A stretch of DNA of 64,000 nt from Gammaproteobacteria bacterium (GTDB lineage Bacteria; Pseudomonadota; Gammaproteobacteria; Steroidobacterales; Woeseiaceae), in contig JAHZJK010000003.1 in the NCBI GenBank assembly GCA_022600955.1, forward strand, positions 62,001 to 126,000, given 5' to 3'. A program made the position numbers and the translations under genes. Below, one piece after another: positions 43,210 to 51,208 of the stretch; position 1 is the first letter of the stretch, and every line of letters begins with the position of its first letter. The notes under the pieces were generated by a model that saw nothing but the letters and a program-made list of their open reading frames with translations, did no database searches and was not told the origin of the DNA.

Positions 43210-45180
43210 ATGTCATCACCCGTGAGTTACAAGCTGGACGGCAATATCGGCGTCATCAGCGTAAATTTTCCGCCCGTCAACGCCTTGTCTCAAGCGGTCC
43301 GGGCGGGCATCGTCGATGCTATTGCAACTGCCCAGGGCGATTCTTCGGAAGCCGTGATGATCATTTGCGAGGGGCGGACGTTTATTGCCGGCGCCGATAT
43401 CACAGAATTCGGCAAGCCTATCCAGTCACCCTGGCTCCCGGAAATGCTCGCGGACGTGGAAAACTCGAGCAAAATTGTGGTCGCTGCAATACACGGCACA
43501 GCGTTGGGCGGCGGGCTTGAAACAGCGCTATCTGCGCACTACCGGTGTGCGCTGCCATCGGCAAAAATTGGTCTGCCTGAAGTGAAGCTTGGCCTTTTAC
43601 CTGGCGCAGGCGGGACGCAACGTACGCCTCGCCTGGCGGGCGTCAAAGCGGCACTCGATCTCATGACAAGCGGCGCGCCTGTTGCCGCGTCCATGGCACG
43701 TGACGCTGGCCTTGTTGACAAAATTATTGACGATGATCTTTATTCGGGAGCGATTGCCTGGACGCGTGAGCTGCTTGCTGAGGGGGCACCCGTACGCAAA
43801 AGCAGCGAACAATCGGTTCCCGAATTTGATGCCGACATTTTTGATGAGTATCGCGCCATGCTCAAGAAGCGTGCGCGTGGTCAGATTGCGCCGTTGCATA
43901 TCGTTAGTTGTGTAGAAGCTGCAACGAACAAGACGTTCCAGGAAGGCATGGCACTTGAGCGCGAGATGTTCATGGCGTGTATGGAGAGCCCGCAATCAGC
44001 CGCAATGCGACACTTGTTTTTCGCAGAGCGTCAGGCCGCCAAAGTCGATGGCATCGGAAAAGACACGCCGCTGCGACCGATTAAGACTGTCGGTGTCATT
44101 GGTGGCGGCACTATGGGCGGTGGCATCGCGATGTGTTTCGCGAATGCCGGCATATCCGTCACAATGATTGAGATCAGCGACGATGCGCTGGCCAGAGGGC
44201 TATCGATAATTGATAAGAACTACGGCGGCAGCGTAAAGCGCGGCAAGCTAAGTCAGGACAAGGCGGCAGCATGCCGCGCACTGATTTCGGGATCGACAGA
44301 CTATGCGTCTCTTGCAGAGTGCGACCTGGTGATTGAAGCCGTGTTCGAAGACCCGGAACTGAAAAAAAGAATCTTCAGGCAACTCGACGAGGTCTGTAAG
44401 CCGGGAGCGATTATGGCGACGAATACCTCCTACCAGGATGTCGATGCGATCGCGGCTGCGACGAGTCGCCCGCAAGACGTTATTGGAACGCATTTCTTCA
44501 GCCCCGCCCATATCATGAAATTGCTGGAAGTCGTTCGCGGAGCCAGCACTGCCGATGACGTGCTGGCGACGGTCATGAAACTGGCGAAGACAATACGCAA
44601 GATTCCGGTCGTATCCGGTGTCTGCTATGGCTTTATCGGCAATCGTATGTTGAACCCTTACGGCAAGACAGTTCAGCTGCTTTTGCTCGAGGGTGCGACA
44701 CCTCTGCAAGTGGATACCGCGATGGAAGAGTGGGGCATGGCAATGGGACCATTGCGCGTTTTCGATCTCGCCGGCCTGGACGTTGGCTACAAGGCTCGCC
44801 AGGCTTTGAGCGATGATGAAAAGGGTGATCCGAAGACCTACCAGGTCCCCGATGTGCTGGTTGAGATGGGGCGCACCGGACAGAAGTCGGGCGCTGGGTT
44901 TTATGAGTACGATGATCGAGGGCGCCCTGTGGCCGACCAGGTCGTACAAAACGTTATCGAAGAGGTCGCGAAAGATCTCGGCGTCGAACGTCGCAAAATT
45001 TCAGACGACGAAATCGTCGAGCGCCTGATATCCGCGTTGGTTAATGAAGGTCGGAAGATACTGGACGAAGGCATTGCACAAAGATCGAGTGACATCGACG
45101 TCGTGTATATCTACGGCTACGGGTTTCCGGTATCGCGTGGCGGACCGATGTTTTACGCTGACTCGCAACGCAACGCTTAG
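43210..45180 (+). CDS. FadJ/FadB-like bifunctional enoyl-CoA hydratase / 3-hydroxyacyl-CoA dehydrogenase
   Basis: 656 residues. The N-terminal crotonase domain (about 1-190) has the oxyanion segments IAGADITEF and HGTALGGGLETAL and a catalytic Glu in LPEVKLGLLPGAGG. The central NAD-binding domain (from about residue 290) opens TVGVIGGGTMGGGIAM, and the catalytic His/Glu region reads GTHFFSPAHIMKLLEVV, followed by the two C-terminal helical domains. It is shorter than FadB/FadJ (about 715) but of the usual length for peroxisomal-type multifunctional enzymes in proteobacteria. It hydrates enoyl-CoA and oxidises the (S)-3-hydroxyacyl-CoA. No thiolase is adjacent. Its stop codon overlaps that of the convergent DUF2167 gene. 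Confidence 0.9.
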   Translation: MSSPVSYKLDGNIGVISVNFPPVNALSQAVRAGIVDAIATAQGDSSEAVMIICEGRTFIAGADITEFGKPIQSPWLPEMLADVENSSKIVVAAIHGTALGGGLETALSAHYRCALPSAKIGLPEVKLGLLPGAGGTQRTPRLAGVKAALDLMTSGAPVAASMARDAGLVDKIIDDDLYSGAIAWTRELLAEGAPVRKSSEQSVPEFDADIFDEYRAMLKKRARGQIAPLHIVSCVEAATNKTFQEGMALEREMFMACMESPQSAAMRHLFFAERQAAKVDGIGKDTPLRPIKTVGVIGGGTMGGGIAMCFANAGISVTMIEISDDALARGLSIIDKNYGGSVKRGKLSQDKAAACRALISGSTDYASLAECDLVIEAVFEDPELKKRIFRQLDEVCKPGAIMATNTSYQDVDAIAAATSRPQDVIGTHFFSPAHIMKLLEVVRGASTADDVLATVMKLAKTIRKIPVVSGVCYGFIGNRMLNPYGKTVQLLLLEGATPLQVDTAMEEWGMAMGPLRVFDLAGLDVGYKARQALSDDEKGDPKTYQVPDVLVEMGRTGQKSGAGFYEYDDRGRPVADQVVQNVIEEVAKDLGVERRKISDDEIVERLISALVNEGRKILDEGIAQRSSDIDVVYIYGYGFPVSRGGPMFYADSQRNA

Positions 45181-46097
45181 TCGTTGCGCATATCCTTGGC
45201 GCCAAACATAGATTTCAGTTTTCGACCAAAGGCGGCAACGCCAATCAGCAGAAATACGCCAAACTTTTTCAGCAAAAGCAGGGCTGCTCCCAGTAGTCCT
45301 GCTTTCGCTGCGACCTTGCCTGCGACGAGGGCGCCAATTCCGTAAGCGGCGACCTTGTCCAGTTCCGGGTCGAAGTCCGCGTAGCGATTGCCTGCATTGA
45401 ACTCGGCCATATTTAGCACGCTATCACGAGCCGCATTGATTTCTTCTAGCTGGCTTGTAGCTGCGATAAAAGTCATGTTCAGCACACCGTGACGGCCCAA
45501 TGCTCGAATCTCGTAGTTCAATGTGGTCTCGTCGCTGCCGTCGAAACGCAGTTCCTTGGCCCAGTAAAGTTTCTTGTCCATCGCGTCATAGCGTGGTGGC
45601 TCGGCCCAGCCGACCAGTTCAATGCTGCCATAGCCGGCGTCGATTCGGTCCTGGTTCGCATCGCGAATGTCGCCCTTCATGTCTTTCAACAGGTCTTCGT
45701 AGTCAATATCTGCTGCGTCTTCATCGGATACGTATCCGTCTTCCACATAGTCAATAGTGACGGCCCATGACTCCCAGTCCAGCGGAGAGTATGCATTGGG
45801 CATCAACATGCCCAGCACATTTTGACCAGGCGGGTTTCCCCAGATATCGACCAGAATCTTCTCCGCGTCTGCGGCATCGTAAAAATTGAAATCACGCGGT
45901 ACATGCAGTGTTGCCAATCCGTTGCGCAGGATTATGTCACCTGACTGCGGATTCAGCGTGTCAATTATGGCGTTGAAGCGGGCCAGAGCCGCCTGTTCGT
46001 CCGCCGAGAGTTCGTAGTCGTCCTGGGCAAGCGTCTGCTCTCCAAAAGCCAGCAGAAGCAAAGCCAGCAAAGGCATGTAGAATAAGCGTACTGACAT
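45177..46097 (-). CDS. DUF2167 membrane protein
   Basis: 306 residues: signal peptide (1-24, ending TLAQ), a periplasmic domain of about 220 residues with the family stretches SGDIILRNGLATLHVPRDF and ILVDIWGNPPGQ, and C-terminal hydrophobic segments (about 255-290, rich in Ala/Gly/Leu) followed by a basic tail. Function is unknown in the family. It stands alone between convergent fadJ-like and a divergent hypothetical gene. The last hydrophobic stretch followed by GRKLKSMFG suggests anchoring in the inner membrane with the tail inside. Confidence 0.85.
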   Translation of the reverse strand: MSVRLFYMPLLALLLLAFGEQTLAQDDYELSADEQAALARFNAIIDTLNPQSGDIILRNGLATLHVPRDFNFYDAADAEKILVDIWGNPPGQNVLGMLMPNAYSPLDWESWAVTIDYVEDGYVSDEDAADIDYEDLLKDMKGDIRDANQDRIDAGYGSIELVGWAEPPRYDAMDKKLYWAKELRFDGSDETTLNYEIRALGRHGVLNMTFIAATSQLEEINAARDSVLNMAEFNAGNRYADFDPELDKVAAYGIGALVAGKVAAKAGLLGAALLLLKKFGVFLLIGVAAFGRKLKSMFGAKDMRND

Positions 46098-46189
46098 AAC
46101 AATGACTCGTTGACCGGATCATCACAGCTTACGTCGGCAAAGCGATGCTAGCTAGCGAACAGATCACGTCTGGTCAATTGGAGGGTGAG

Positions 46190-46633
46190 ATGGAAAGCGT
46201 ATGGATACAGGTATTTGTTCTGACGGTGGCGGAGTGCGTTGCACCGGCAGGTAAGAGCGTTTGCCAGGAGCAGTCATTTGAACTGCAATTTTTGACTCGG
46301 CGCGATTGCGAGTATGCCTACGAGCAACTCATTACTATGAAAGACGAACTGGACAACGTCATCATTGACCGGTCGCAGTCAGGTTGCACTGCATCGGCAT
46401 CTGAGGTGACCTCCTATGAGACTATCGACTCCGTCGCGGCGGCAAGCGACGATGACTGGCGAATGCCAACGAACACCGAACAGCGGCGCGCGGCTGTGAA
46501 CACTCAGCATCGCGCACGACTGGAACAGGTGAAAACCTGTGAGGAGAGTCGCGGCAGGGCACCTTGCAAGATCGGCGAAATCATCGTTGAAGAGGCCACC
46601 GGAGACAGCGTCGAGGTGTGGCGCAAAAACTAG
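46190..46633 (+). CDS. Hypothetical protein, Cys-containing
   Basis: 147 residues from the ATG at 46190, which has GGAGGGTGAG immediately upstream; an earlier in-frame ATG at 46145 has no ribosome site. I do not recognise the family. It carries six cysteines (in VAECVAP, KSVCQEQ, RRDCEYA, SGCTASA, KTCEES, APCKIGE), spaced as if for disulfides, but no clear signal peptide is seen. It lies between the divergent DUF2167 gene and the convergent protease-like gene (8 bp from the latter). Confidence 0.6.
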   Translation: MESVWIQVFVLTVAECVAPAGKSVCQEQSFELQFLTRRDCEYAYEQLITMKDELDNVIIDRSQSGCTASASEVTSYETIDSVAAASDDDWRMPTNTEQRRAAVNTQHRARLEQVKTCEESRGRAPCKIGEIIVEEATGDSVEVWRKN

Positions 46634-46641
46634 CCAGGCTG

Positions 46642-47538
46642 TTAGCGCATAATGCCAGTGGCGATGTAACTTTGTTCCGCCTTTTTCTGTCCTTCGATAC
46701 CCAGACTTTGCAAAACAACGGCGGGGTCGGGATAACCGGTTGCATCGGCGTATTGCCGGTACAACGGCATAAATAGTGGCTCATCGACAAAGCTGTCAAG
46801 CCGCTCAAAGAGACGGCGACCTGACCAGGTACGATTGCTTGGCAGGCAACAGCGCTGCAATTCGCCAAGCACGGTGTCCAGGGACTCCTTACCTTTCGAT
46901 CGCCTTCGCAGCTCAACATCCGCCATTAGTGCTATGGCCGCTCCGCTCCAGTAGATCTTCATACGTGCAGCTTGTACGCCATCGCTGGCGGCCTGGTTGG
47001 GCGACAGATCGGGCCTTGACTCCCGGCCGCGCTGAAATCCTTCGGTGAGTCGTTGCCATGCAAAATCTGCGGTGTAGTTGCCGGAGCGCGCCATCAGAAC
47101 GTTTTGGTAGTAGGTTGCGAAGCCCTCGGAAATCCAGCGTCCTCGCTTGTTCATATACGGCAGCATCAGGTGGCTGAACTCATGCATCGCGGTCCAGTCG
47201 GCATAGAACTCGTCTATTGGCCGCGATTCATTGACATAGAGTTCGACAGTCTCGCCGTCCCACCTTGTAACCCGTCCGAAAGGCACCGGTGAGTCGCTTG
47301 CCCAACCGCGGAAGCCGGCTGGAAAAACAACAACTTTCGCATTCGGGTTTGGAAATCGTCCATATACGCTGGCAATTGTCTCCGTAACGTCGGCAACCCA
47401 GGTTCTGATAGCCCGTTCCTTTTCAATCCCAAGCGATTCGGTGAATTCGATATCGAGATCGGTGCTGCGTGATTCGCCAGGTGCGGCGACGGCCACAATT
47501 GACAACAGGCCGAGCGACAAAGTCAGAATCATCTTCAT
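46642..47538 (-). CDS. Putative secreted gluzincin-type metalloprotease
   Basis: 298 residues from the ATG at 47538; the signal peptide is MKMILTLSLGLLSIVAVAAPG. The zinc site is HEFSH (MHEFSHLMLPYMNKRG, about residue 133) with a Glu in WISEGFATYYQ about 19 residues later, the spacing of gluzincins (peptidase MA-like/M1-M61 group). Three cysteines are near the C-terminal third (CCLPSN). The substrate is unknown. It is divergent from the dusA remnant, and so probably marks the last ancestral gene left of the insertion. Confidence 0.75.
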   Translation of the reverse strand: MKMILTLSLGLLSIVAVAAPGESRSTDLDIEFTESLGIEKERAIRTWVADVTETIASVYGRFPNPNAKVVVFPAGFRGWASDSPVPFGRVTRWDGETVELYVNESRPIDEFYADWTAMHEFSHLMLPYMNKRGRWISEGFATYYQNVLMARSGNYTADFAWQRLTEGFQRGRESRPDLSPNQAASDGVQAARMKIYWSGAAIALMADVELRRRSKGKESLDTVLGELQRCCLPSNRTWSGRRLFERLDSFVDEPLFMPLYRQYADATGYPDPAVVLQSLGIEGQKKAEQSYIATGIMR

Positions 47539-47657
47539 GAAAACATGGACTGGCTGCCTGATGTGAAGTTCACGCTTATAAAACAATAGTCCATCAGCAC
47601 CGTCAACACGCTAAAATCAGCCGCAACAACGATTTAGTTACGAGGCCTCAATTTACT

Positions 47658-47702
47658 GTGAATTCCATCCCGATCTCTGTTGCGCCGATGATGGATTGGA
47701 CG
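47658..47702 (+). pseudogene. dusA: 5' remnant of dusA (tRNA-dihydrouridine synthase A), split by integration
   Basis: From a GTG at 47658 the frame reads VNSIPISVAPMMDWT, then diverges (EVFKK) and stops at 47718-47720. SVAPMMDWT is the highly conserved N-terminal FMN-binding segment of DusA (RFSVAPM-L/M-DWTDRHCR). No further dusA sequence follows. The 5' end of dusA is a known attachment site for a family of tyrosine integrases, and a tyrosine integrase is encoded 0.8 kb away, so this is best read as an attachment junction. The body of dusA was not found in the window. Confidence 0.75.
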
Positions 47703-47757
47703 GAAGTTTTCAAAAAGTAGCTTGTCTATCAGTTATTTATGAGCGTCGAAAATTTCA

Positions 47758-47777
47758 TGTCGCACCGTGTCGCACCG
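47758..47777. repeat. Tandem 10-bp direct repeat next to attachment junction
   Basis: TGTCGCACCG occurs twice without a gap. It sits 40-60 bp inside the element from the dusA remnant, where arm-type integrase sites or excisionase sites would be expected. Function is inferred from position only. Confidence 0.5.
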
Positions 47778-47778
47778 G

Positions 47779-47812
47779 CCATAGTAGGTCCAATTCCCGC
47801 AGTGACCTATGG
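47779..47812. repeat. Imperfect inverted repeat near attachment junction
   Basis: CCATAGTAGGTC (47779-47790) faces GACCTATGG (47804-47812); the arms match except for a 2-base bulge (TA). It lies just after the stop of the PrtN-like gene and could be a recombination-factor site or a weak terminator without T-run. Confidence 0.4.
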
Positions 47813-47821
47813 TAGGAAACG

Positions 47822-48076
47822 CTAATTCATGTTCGCCCATTGCTTGGAGGCAATATCACGTTGCTGGTCAATGTGCTTTGCGAGATCAGCCGCACTGATA
47901 AGCCACGGAGATTTTTGGGAGCCAGCTCGGTACGCAGGAATGGGCAGTTGTTGCAGGCAAGCACGCCGCTTCGCTTTTGGAATGGATAGTCCGAAATACT
48001 TCTCACTGACACGATCCAGCGGGATTTCCGACTCTCCGAACTCGGCAAGAAGGCCAAAGTAGGTCGGCGTCATCAT
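47822..48076 (-). CDS. PrtN-family protein, possible excisionase-like factor
   Basis: 84 residues from the ATG at 48076, preceded by GGGAGGG seven bases away; longer in-frame starts would overlap the upstream gene. The sequence (TYFGLLAEFGESEIPL, YFGLSIPKAKRRACLQQLP, SQKSPWLISAADLAKHIDQ) fits the pyocin-activator PrtN family. Members beside tyrosine integrases in prophages and islands probably act as directionality factors rather than pyocin activators; that role is inferred here from the position between the integrase and the attachment junction. Confidence 0.75.
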   Translation of the reverse strand: MMTPTYFGLLAEFGESEIPLDRVSEKYFGLSIPKAKRRACLQQLPIPAYRAGSQKSPWLISAADLAKHIDQQRDIASKQWANMN

Positions 48077-48125
48077 GCGGTTTCCCTCCCATATTCCTTC
48101 ATTCCACGGTCTGTAGGTTTGCTGA

Positions 48126-48524
48126 TCATTGACCCGCGCCTCGATTCGCCGGCGGGGTTGGCTCAAGCGCCGGCCGGCCGGCTTTGAGCGCACCACGTTC
48201 ACCACTCGGCCTGACCCACGGCCCGTCGAGCCGCTCGATCCAGCCGTCGTGGTCAAGAGCGAGGATCAATAACCGCACGGTCAGCCAGTGCCGGTAACGC
48301 GTACCGCTGGCATGCTCGCCAGTGCGTTCCACCAGATACCAGCGCAAGTGCTTCAATTGCCATTGGTAGGGACCGACCTGCCAGCGTCGCCAAATGGTCT
48401 GAGCGATGTATCCGCTTCGGGCAAGATGCTGGCGTACCGTGCCACGTCTTGACCCAGGCAGCCGGTTCGCCAGCAACGACCTGGCGATGCGTGCTGCTGA
48501 CCGGTGATTCGCCGGCCGGCTCAT
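48126..48524 (-). CDS. Integrase-linked hypothetical protein
   Basis: 132 residues, basic and rich in Arg/Trp (QTIWRRWQVGPYQWQLKHLR, WLTVRLLILALDH). The start overlaps the integrase stop by 4 bp (ATGA), which argues for a real, coupled gene despite no recognised family. A competing frame at 48253-48537 lacks that coupling. The RxxxR-rich N-terminal half could bind DNA. It may be a co-factor of the recombinase; that is inference. Confidence 0.6.
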   Translation of the reverse strand: MSRPANHRSAARIARSLLANRLPGSRRGTVRQHLARSGYIAQTIWRRWQVGPYQWQLKHLRWYLVERTGEHASGTRYRHWLTVRLLILALDHDGWIERLDGPWVRPSGERGALKAGRPALEPTPPANRGAGQ

Positions 48525-49471
48525 CGGGCACCGCCAATGTAGGTGGCGACTACCTCAATGCGGGCGTGACCCAGTTCCTGTGCGATGGTCTGTCGTGCGG
48601 CACGATCAGTGCTTCGATCGACGCACAGTCGACCGGCAATGACCGGCGCGGCTGACCCAGTCAACTGTTTGTAGCGATCACAGGCGTAGGCGGCACGCAG
48701 GTCATGAATCTTCTTCAGATCGTAGTCGTCTCTGACCGAGGCCCAGACATGATGGATGTGCGAGTACCACTGTTTCCAGGTGAGGTGGGACGGAATAAGA
48801 TTACGTCCCGATCCCTGAGCCCTGGCCGCTCGTACCAGGCATCCAACCGCTCTGCCTGCGACCGGGACCCAGCGATCCACCCGATGACCCCGGCCGCCTT
48901 TGGTGCCGGCCGTAATATTGACCGCACCGTGTTTCTTGACCTGACCCAAGGCGACTCGTGCATTGAGTAAGGAGGCTTCTTTTAGGCGCAGCCCGAGGGC
49001 GCGGGCGACTTCGACGGTCGCCGCGACCCGTTCGTGCCCGTTCTGGCGCAATTGATCGGCACACTGGCGCACAACTCTTTGACCGAGACCGGCCGGTGGG
49101 TCGGTTCGTGTTCGTGAGCGTTGGCCGACGAACTCGACTGGCGCAACGCGAATCTGCCGATCGCTCCGCATCGCCTGCATCACGACGTTGACCGATGACA
49201 GCAGGTTCTGTGCGTAGGCCGGGGACATCCCGGCATCGACCTTGTCTCTGAGTGATTGTCCGTAGTCCTGCACGACCTCCCTATTGATCAACCGTGCATC
49301 GCGTATATCGCGCTCGTCGCGGCACCAGGTAACAAATTGTCGCCAGCGCTCGGCGTGCCCGGCGACTGTTCCATAGTGTCCATTGCCGTACTGATCTTTC
49401 AGTGCCTGCTTGCCGGCCCATGGCATCTGTTTGCCGTAACCAAAGTTACGGTCACCACCTGCTTTATTCAT
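48521..49471 (-). CDS. Tyrosine-type site-specific integrase (island integrase)
   Basis: 316 residues: N-terminal SAM-like core-binding domain (about 20-115), then a catalytic domain. Candidate catalytic residues by count: Arg162 (ALGLRLKEASLL), Lys191 (GTKGGRGH), His256 and Arg259 (IHDLRAAYA), His302 (ELGHAR), and the nucleophile Tyr311 (ATYIGGAR). All are present, so it may be active. It is visibly richer in G+C than the flanking genes. The adjoining dusA remnant suggests membership of the dusA-specific integrase family. It is the first gene of an int-hypothetical-PrtN operon pointing at the attachment junction. Confidence 0.85.
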   Translation of the reverse strand: MNKAGGDRNFGYGKQMPWAGKQALKDQYGNGHYGTVAGHAERWRQFVTWCRDERDIRDARLINREVVQDYGQSLRDKVDAGMSPAYAQNLLSSVNVVMQAMRSDRQIRVAPVEFVGQRSRTRTDPPAGLGQRVVRQCADQLRQNGHERVAATVEVARALGLRLKEASLLNARVALGQVKKHGAVNITAGTKGGRGHRVDRWVPVAGRAVGCLVRAARAQGSGRNLIPSHLTWKQWYSHIHHVWASVRDDYDLKKIHDLRAAYACDRYKQLTGSAAPVIAGRLCVDRSTDRAARQTIAQELGHARIEVVATYIGGAR

Positions 49472-50309
49472 GACATTCTCCTCTATCCAAATCCGGGTTC
49501 TCGTTTCGGTTTCTCACAGCGACTCCTGAACTCTGGTGAGTGATAAACCGCGAAACAGCTGGCGGTCTCAGCGTGAGTGCCCCATTGCAGGACTTGAGCA
49601 GCGCGATGCGCTGTGTGTTCAATCCCCCTGGTCGTCACACTCCAGAACGACCCAAAGGGCCGCGGAATCGGGTGTGGGCTGCGCCAGTCAGTCCATCGAC
49701 TGGCCGCCGGGCAGGGAGTTTCGACGGCTATGACACCGTGCCTTGGCACGGTCAAAGCCTGTAGGGACGCAGACTTGCGCCAGTTTCAAGAGGCCCGTCT
49801 CTGTGCGGCGCCGGGGCGCTCACAAAGACGGGCTGTTTGCAACAGGGGTTCGACACAGAACATCACTGGGTCAGGCGTCCGGCATGACGGCAGCAAAGAC
49901 AGCGTATCGACAGTTGCAATAGAGGAAAATTGCACCAGGGTCTGGCGCAAGGGCCAGAGGGCTGATGCAGGGGCTGCCGATCAACAGTGATGCAGACAGC
50001 TGGTAGGAGAAGGTGAGATCGACGGTTTTCACCGCGGCGCTAGACCTGTGATCCCTGTTAGCGTTGGGTGCTCCAAAAATCAGAGCGGGTGTCGTTGATT
50101 GACCGCAACGACGACGGTGTTGATGCGAGGACTCTATCGCGTGTTAAGCGGACAAGCTAGCGGAAAGTGGGGCAGAGTTTCTGCCCCCGTTTTTGCCTGA
50201 ATTCCGGTGCAACAGGCGTGGCAGCGCCAATAGTCCGCCGTTTTACTGGCGCCGACCTGTAGCACCTCGTCGATAAATTCAATCGAATTGGGAGGGTTCC
50301 GATCGAGAA
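49472..50309. other. Hairpin-rich non-coding region upstream of integrase
   Basis: About 840 bp without a credible gene. It has a series of inverted repeats: CAGCGC-GAT-GCGCTG (49599-49613), CCAGTC...GACTGG (49684-49703), ACCGTGCC-TT-GGCACGGT (49735-49752), and a 13-bp pair GCCCGTCTCTGTG / CACAAAGACGGGC (49793-49805 with 49821-49833, one mismatch). Further right is a terminator-like stem GGGGCAGA-GTT-TCTGCCCC followed by CCGTTTTT (50169-50194). It may encode a structured RNA or hold a replication/recombination region of the element; nothing in the sequence decides this. Confidence 0.5.
50169..50193 (+). terminator. Terminator-like hairpin
   Basis: GGGGCAGA / TCTGCCCC, an 8-bp perfect stem with GTT loop, followed by CCGTTTTT on the plus strand. 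No coding gene ends upstream on this strand, so if real it would end a non-coding transcript from the hairpin-rich region. Confidence 0.5.
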
Positions 50310-50351
50310 TAGACCGAATTGGGTCTAAATAGACCTTGCGAAATAGACCTT
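50310..50351. promoter_or_regulatory. HigBA operator region with repeated TAGACC boxes
   Basis: A perfect inverted repeat TAGACC-N6-GGTCTA (50310-50327) is followed by two direct copies of AAATAGACCTT (50327-50337 and 50341-50351), directly before a TATAGT -10-like hexamer and the toxin start at 50371. The arrangement is typical of operators for a toxin-antitoxin pair that represses itself through the XRE antitoxin. Confidence 0.65.
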
Positions 50352-50370
50352 ATTAGGTATAGTAGCATTC

Positions 50371-50703
50371 ATGGGCGAGACCGAAAGGGACATTGTTTGG
50401 ATGGGTGATTCGCTCAACGCATTGCAATCATTTCCCAAGACAGTTCGTGCGGACCTGGGCATTGATTTGCGTCGGCTGCAAATTGGCGAGAAGCCTTTGG
50501 ACTCCAAGCCGATTAAGACAGTGGGTCCGGGCGTCCGTGAGCTACGTGCTCGCGACCGCAATAATCAGTTTCGGACAATGTACGTGGCCAAAAAGGGCGC
50601 CGAAATTGTGGTGCTGCACTGTTTCATTTAAAAGAGCAGGACGACAGCGAAGATTGATATCAATACGGCCAAGGAGCGATTGAAAGCGTTTGATAGAAAT
50701 TGA
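50371..50703 (+). pseudogene. higB: HigB/RelE-like toxin interrupted by an in-frame TAA
   Basis: The frame reads as a phage-Gp49/HigB-type toxin (DIVWMGDSLNALQSFPK..., then GPGVRELRARDRNNQFRTMYV...VVLHCF). It meets TAA at codon 87 (50629-50631). The same frame continues after that stop with KSRTTAKIDINTAKERLKAF to a second stop at 50701-50703, which is exactly the expected C-terminal helix (F-x-K-K-S...A-x-x-R-L-K). A single AAA-to-TAA change in the conserved Lys-Lys pair explains this. The full frame would give 110 residues, and the truncated product has 86. The toxin has probably lost activity, unless the stop is read through. Confidence 0.75.
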
Positions 50704-50726
50704 AGGATAGAAAAGGAGCATTAGTG

Positions 50727-51017
50727 ATGGACAGAACGGTGACGAAGGGCAATGTTTTTAAAGACCTCGGGTTTAGCGACGAGGAAGCAATTGCATTGGC
50801 AATGCGAGTCGATCTGGCGGTCGAGATCGAGAAGTTTATTAAGCGAAAGAAATTAACCCAAACCAAGGCAGCTGAGTATTTTAATGTTCCGCAGCCGAAG
50901 ATCAGCAAAATCATCGGCGGCAAGGTAAGCGGCTTTTCAATCGAGTACCTGGTGAAGATGGCTGCAAAAGCCGGCAAGACCCCGCGCATTTCGTTCGCTC
51001 GTAAACAAGCCGCGTAG
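50727..51017 (+). CDS. higA: HigA-type XRE antitoxin
   Basis: 96 residues from the ATG at 50727 (AAGGAG eight bases upstream). It has a Cro/C1-type HTH (LTQTKAAEYFNVPQPKISKII) typical of the antitoxins paired with Gp49-like toxins, and ends KAGKTPRISFARKQAA. It starts 23 bp after the restored end of the toxin frame. It should neutralise the toxin and bind the TAGACC operator upstream. The antitoxin is intact although the toxin carries a nonsense codon. Confidence 0.85.
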   Translation: MDRTVTKGNVFKDLGFSDEEAIALAMRVDLAVEIEKFIKRKKLTQTKAAEYFNVPQPKISKIIGGKVSGFSIEYLVKMAAKAGKTPRISFARKQAA

Positions 51018-51208
51018 GGAACTTACGATGAGCGCGAAGAATTCGGTTGACACGATTTACCGAACGCGGCAACCGTACACAAGCGTCTATCACCCTGGCT
51101 CGACCGCTTGCTACGAAAAATTCACGCTGGCATCTGACCGTACCCCCATAATTCGAGCCATGCGGAATGTGGGATTTCCTAGTATTTTGTCCATGAGGAG
51201 ATCCCGAC

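Noticed and set aside
48253..48537. Alternative frame downstream of the integrase
   Set aside because: The competing frame 48126-48524 is longer and is coupled to the integrase by an ATGA overlap.
49560..49835. CRISPR array, retron or integron attC sites
   Set aside because: The inverted repeats differ from each other, are not regularly spaced, and no cas, reverse transcriptase or integron integrase is nearby.
49613..49990. 125-codon plus-strand frame in the hairpin region
   Set aside because: No ribosome site and no recognisable domain; it crosses several strong hairpins.
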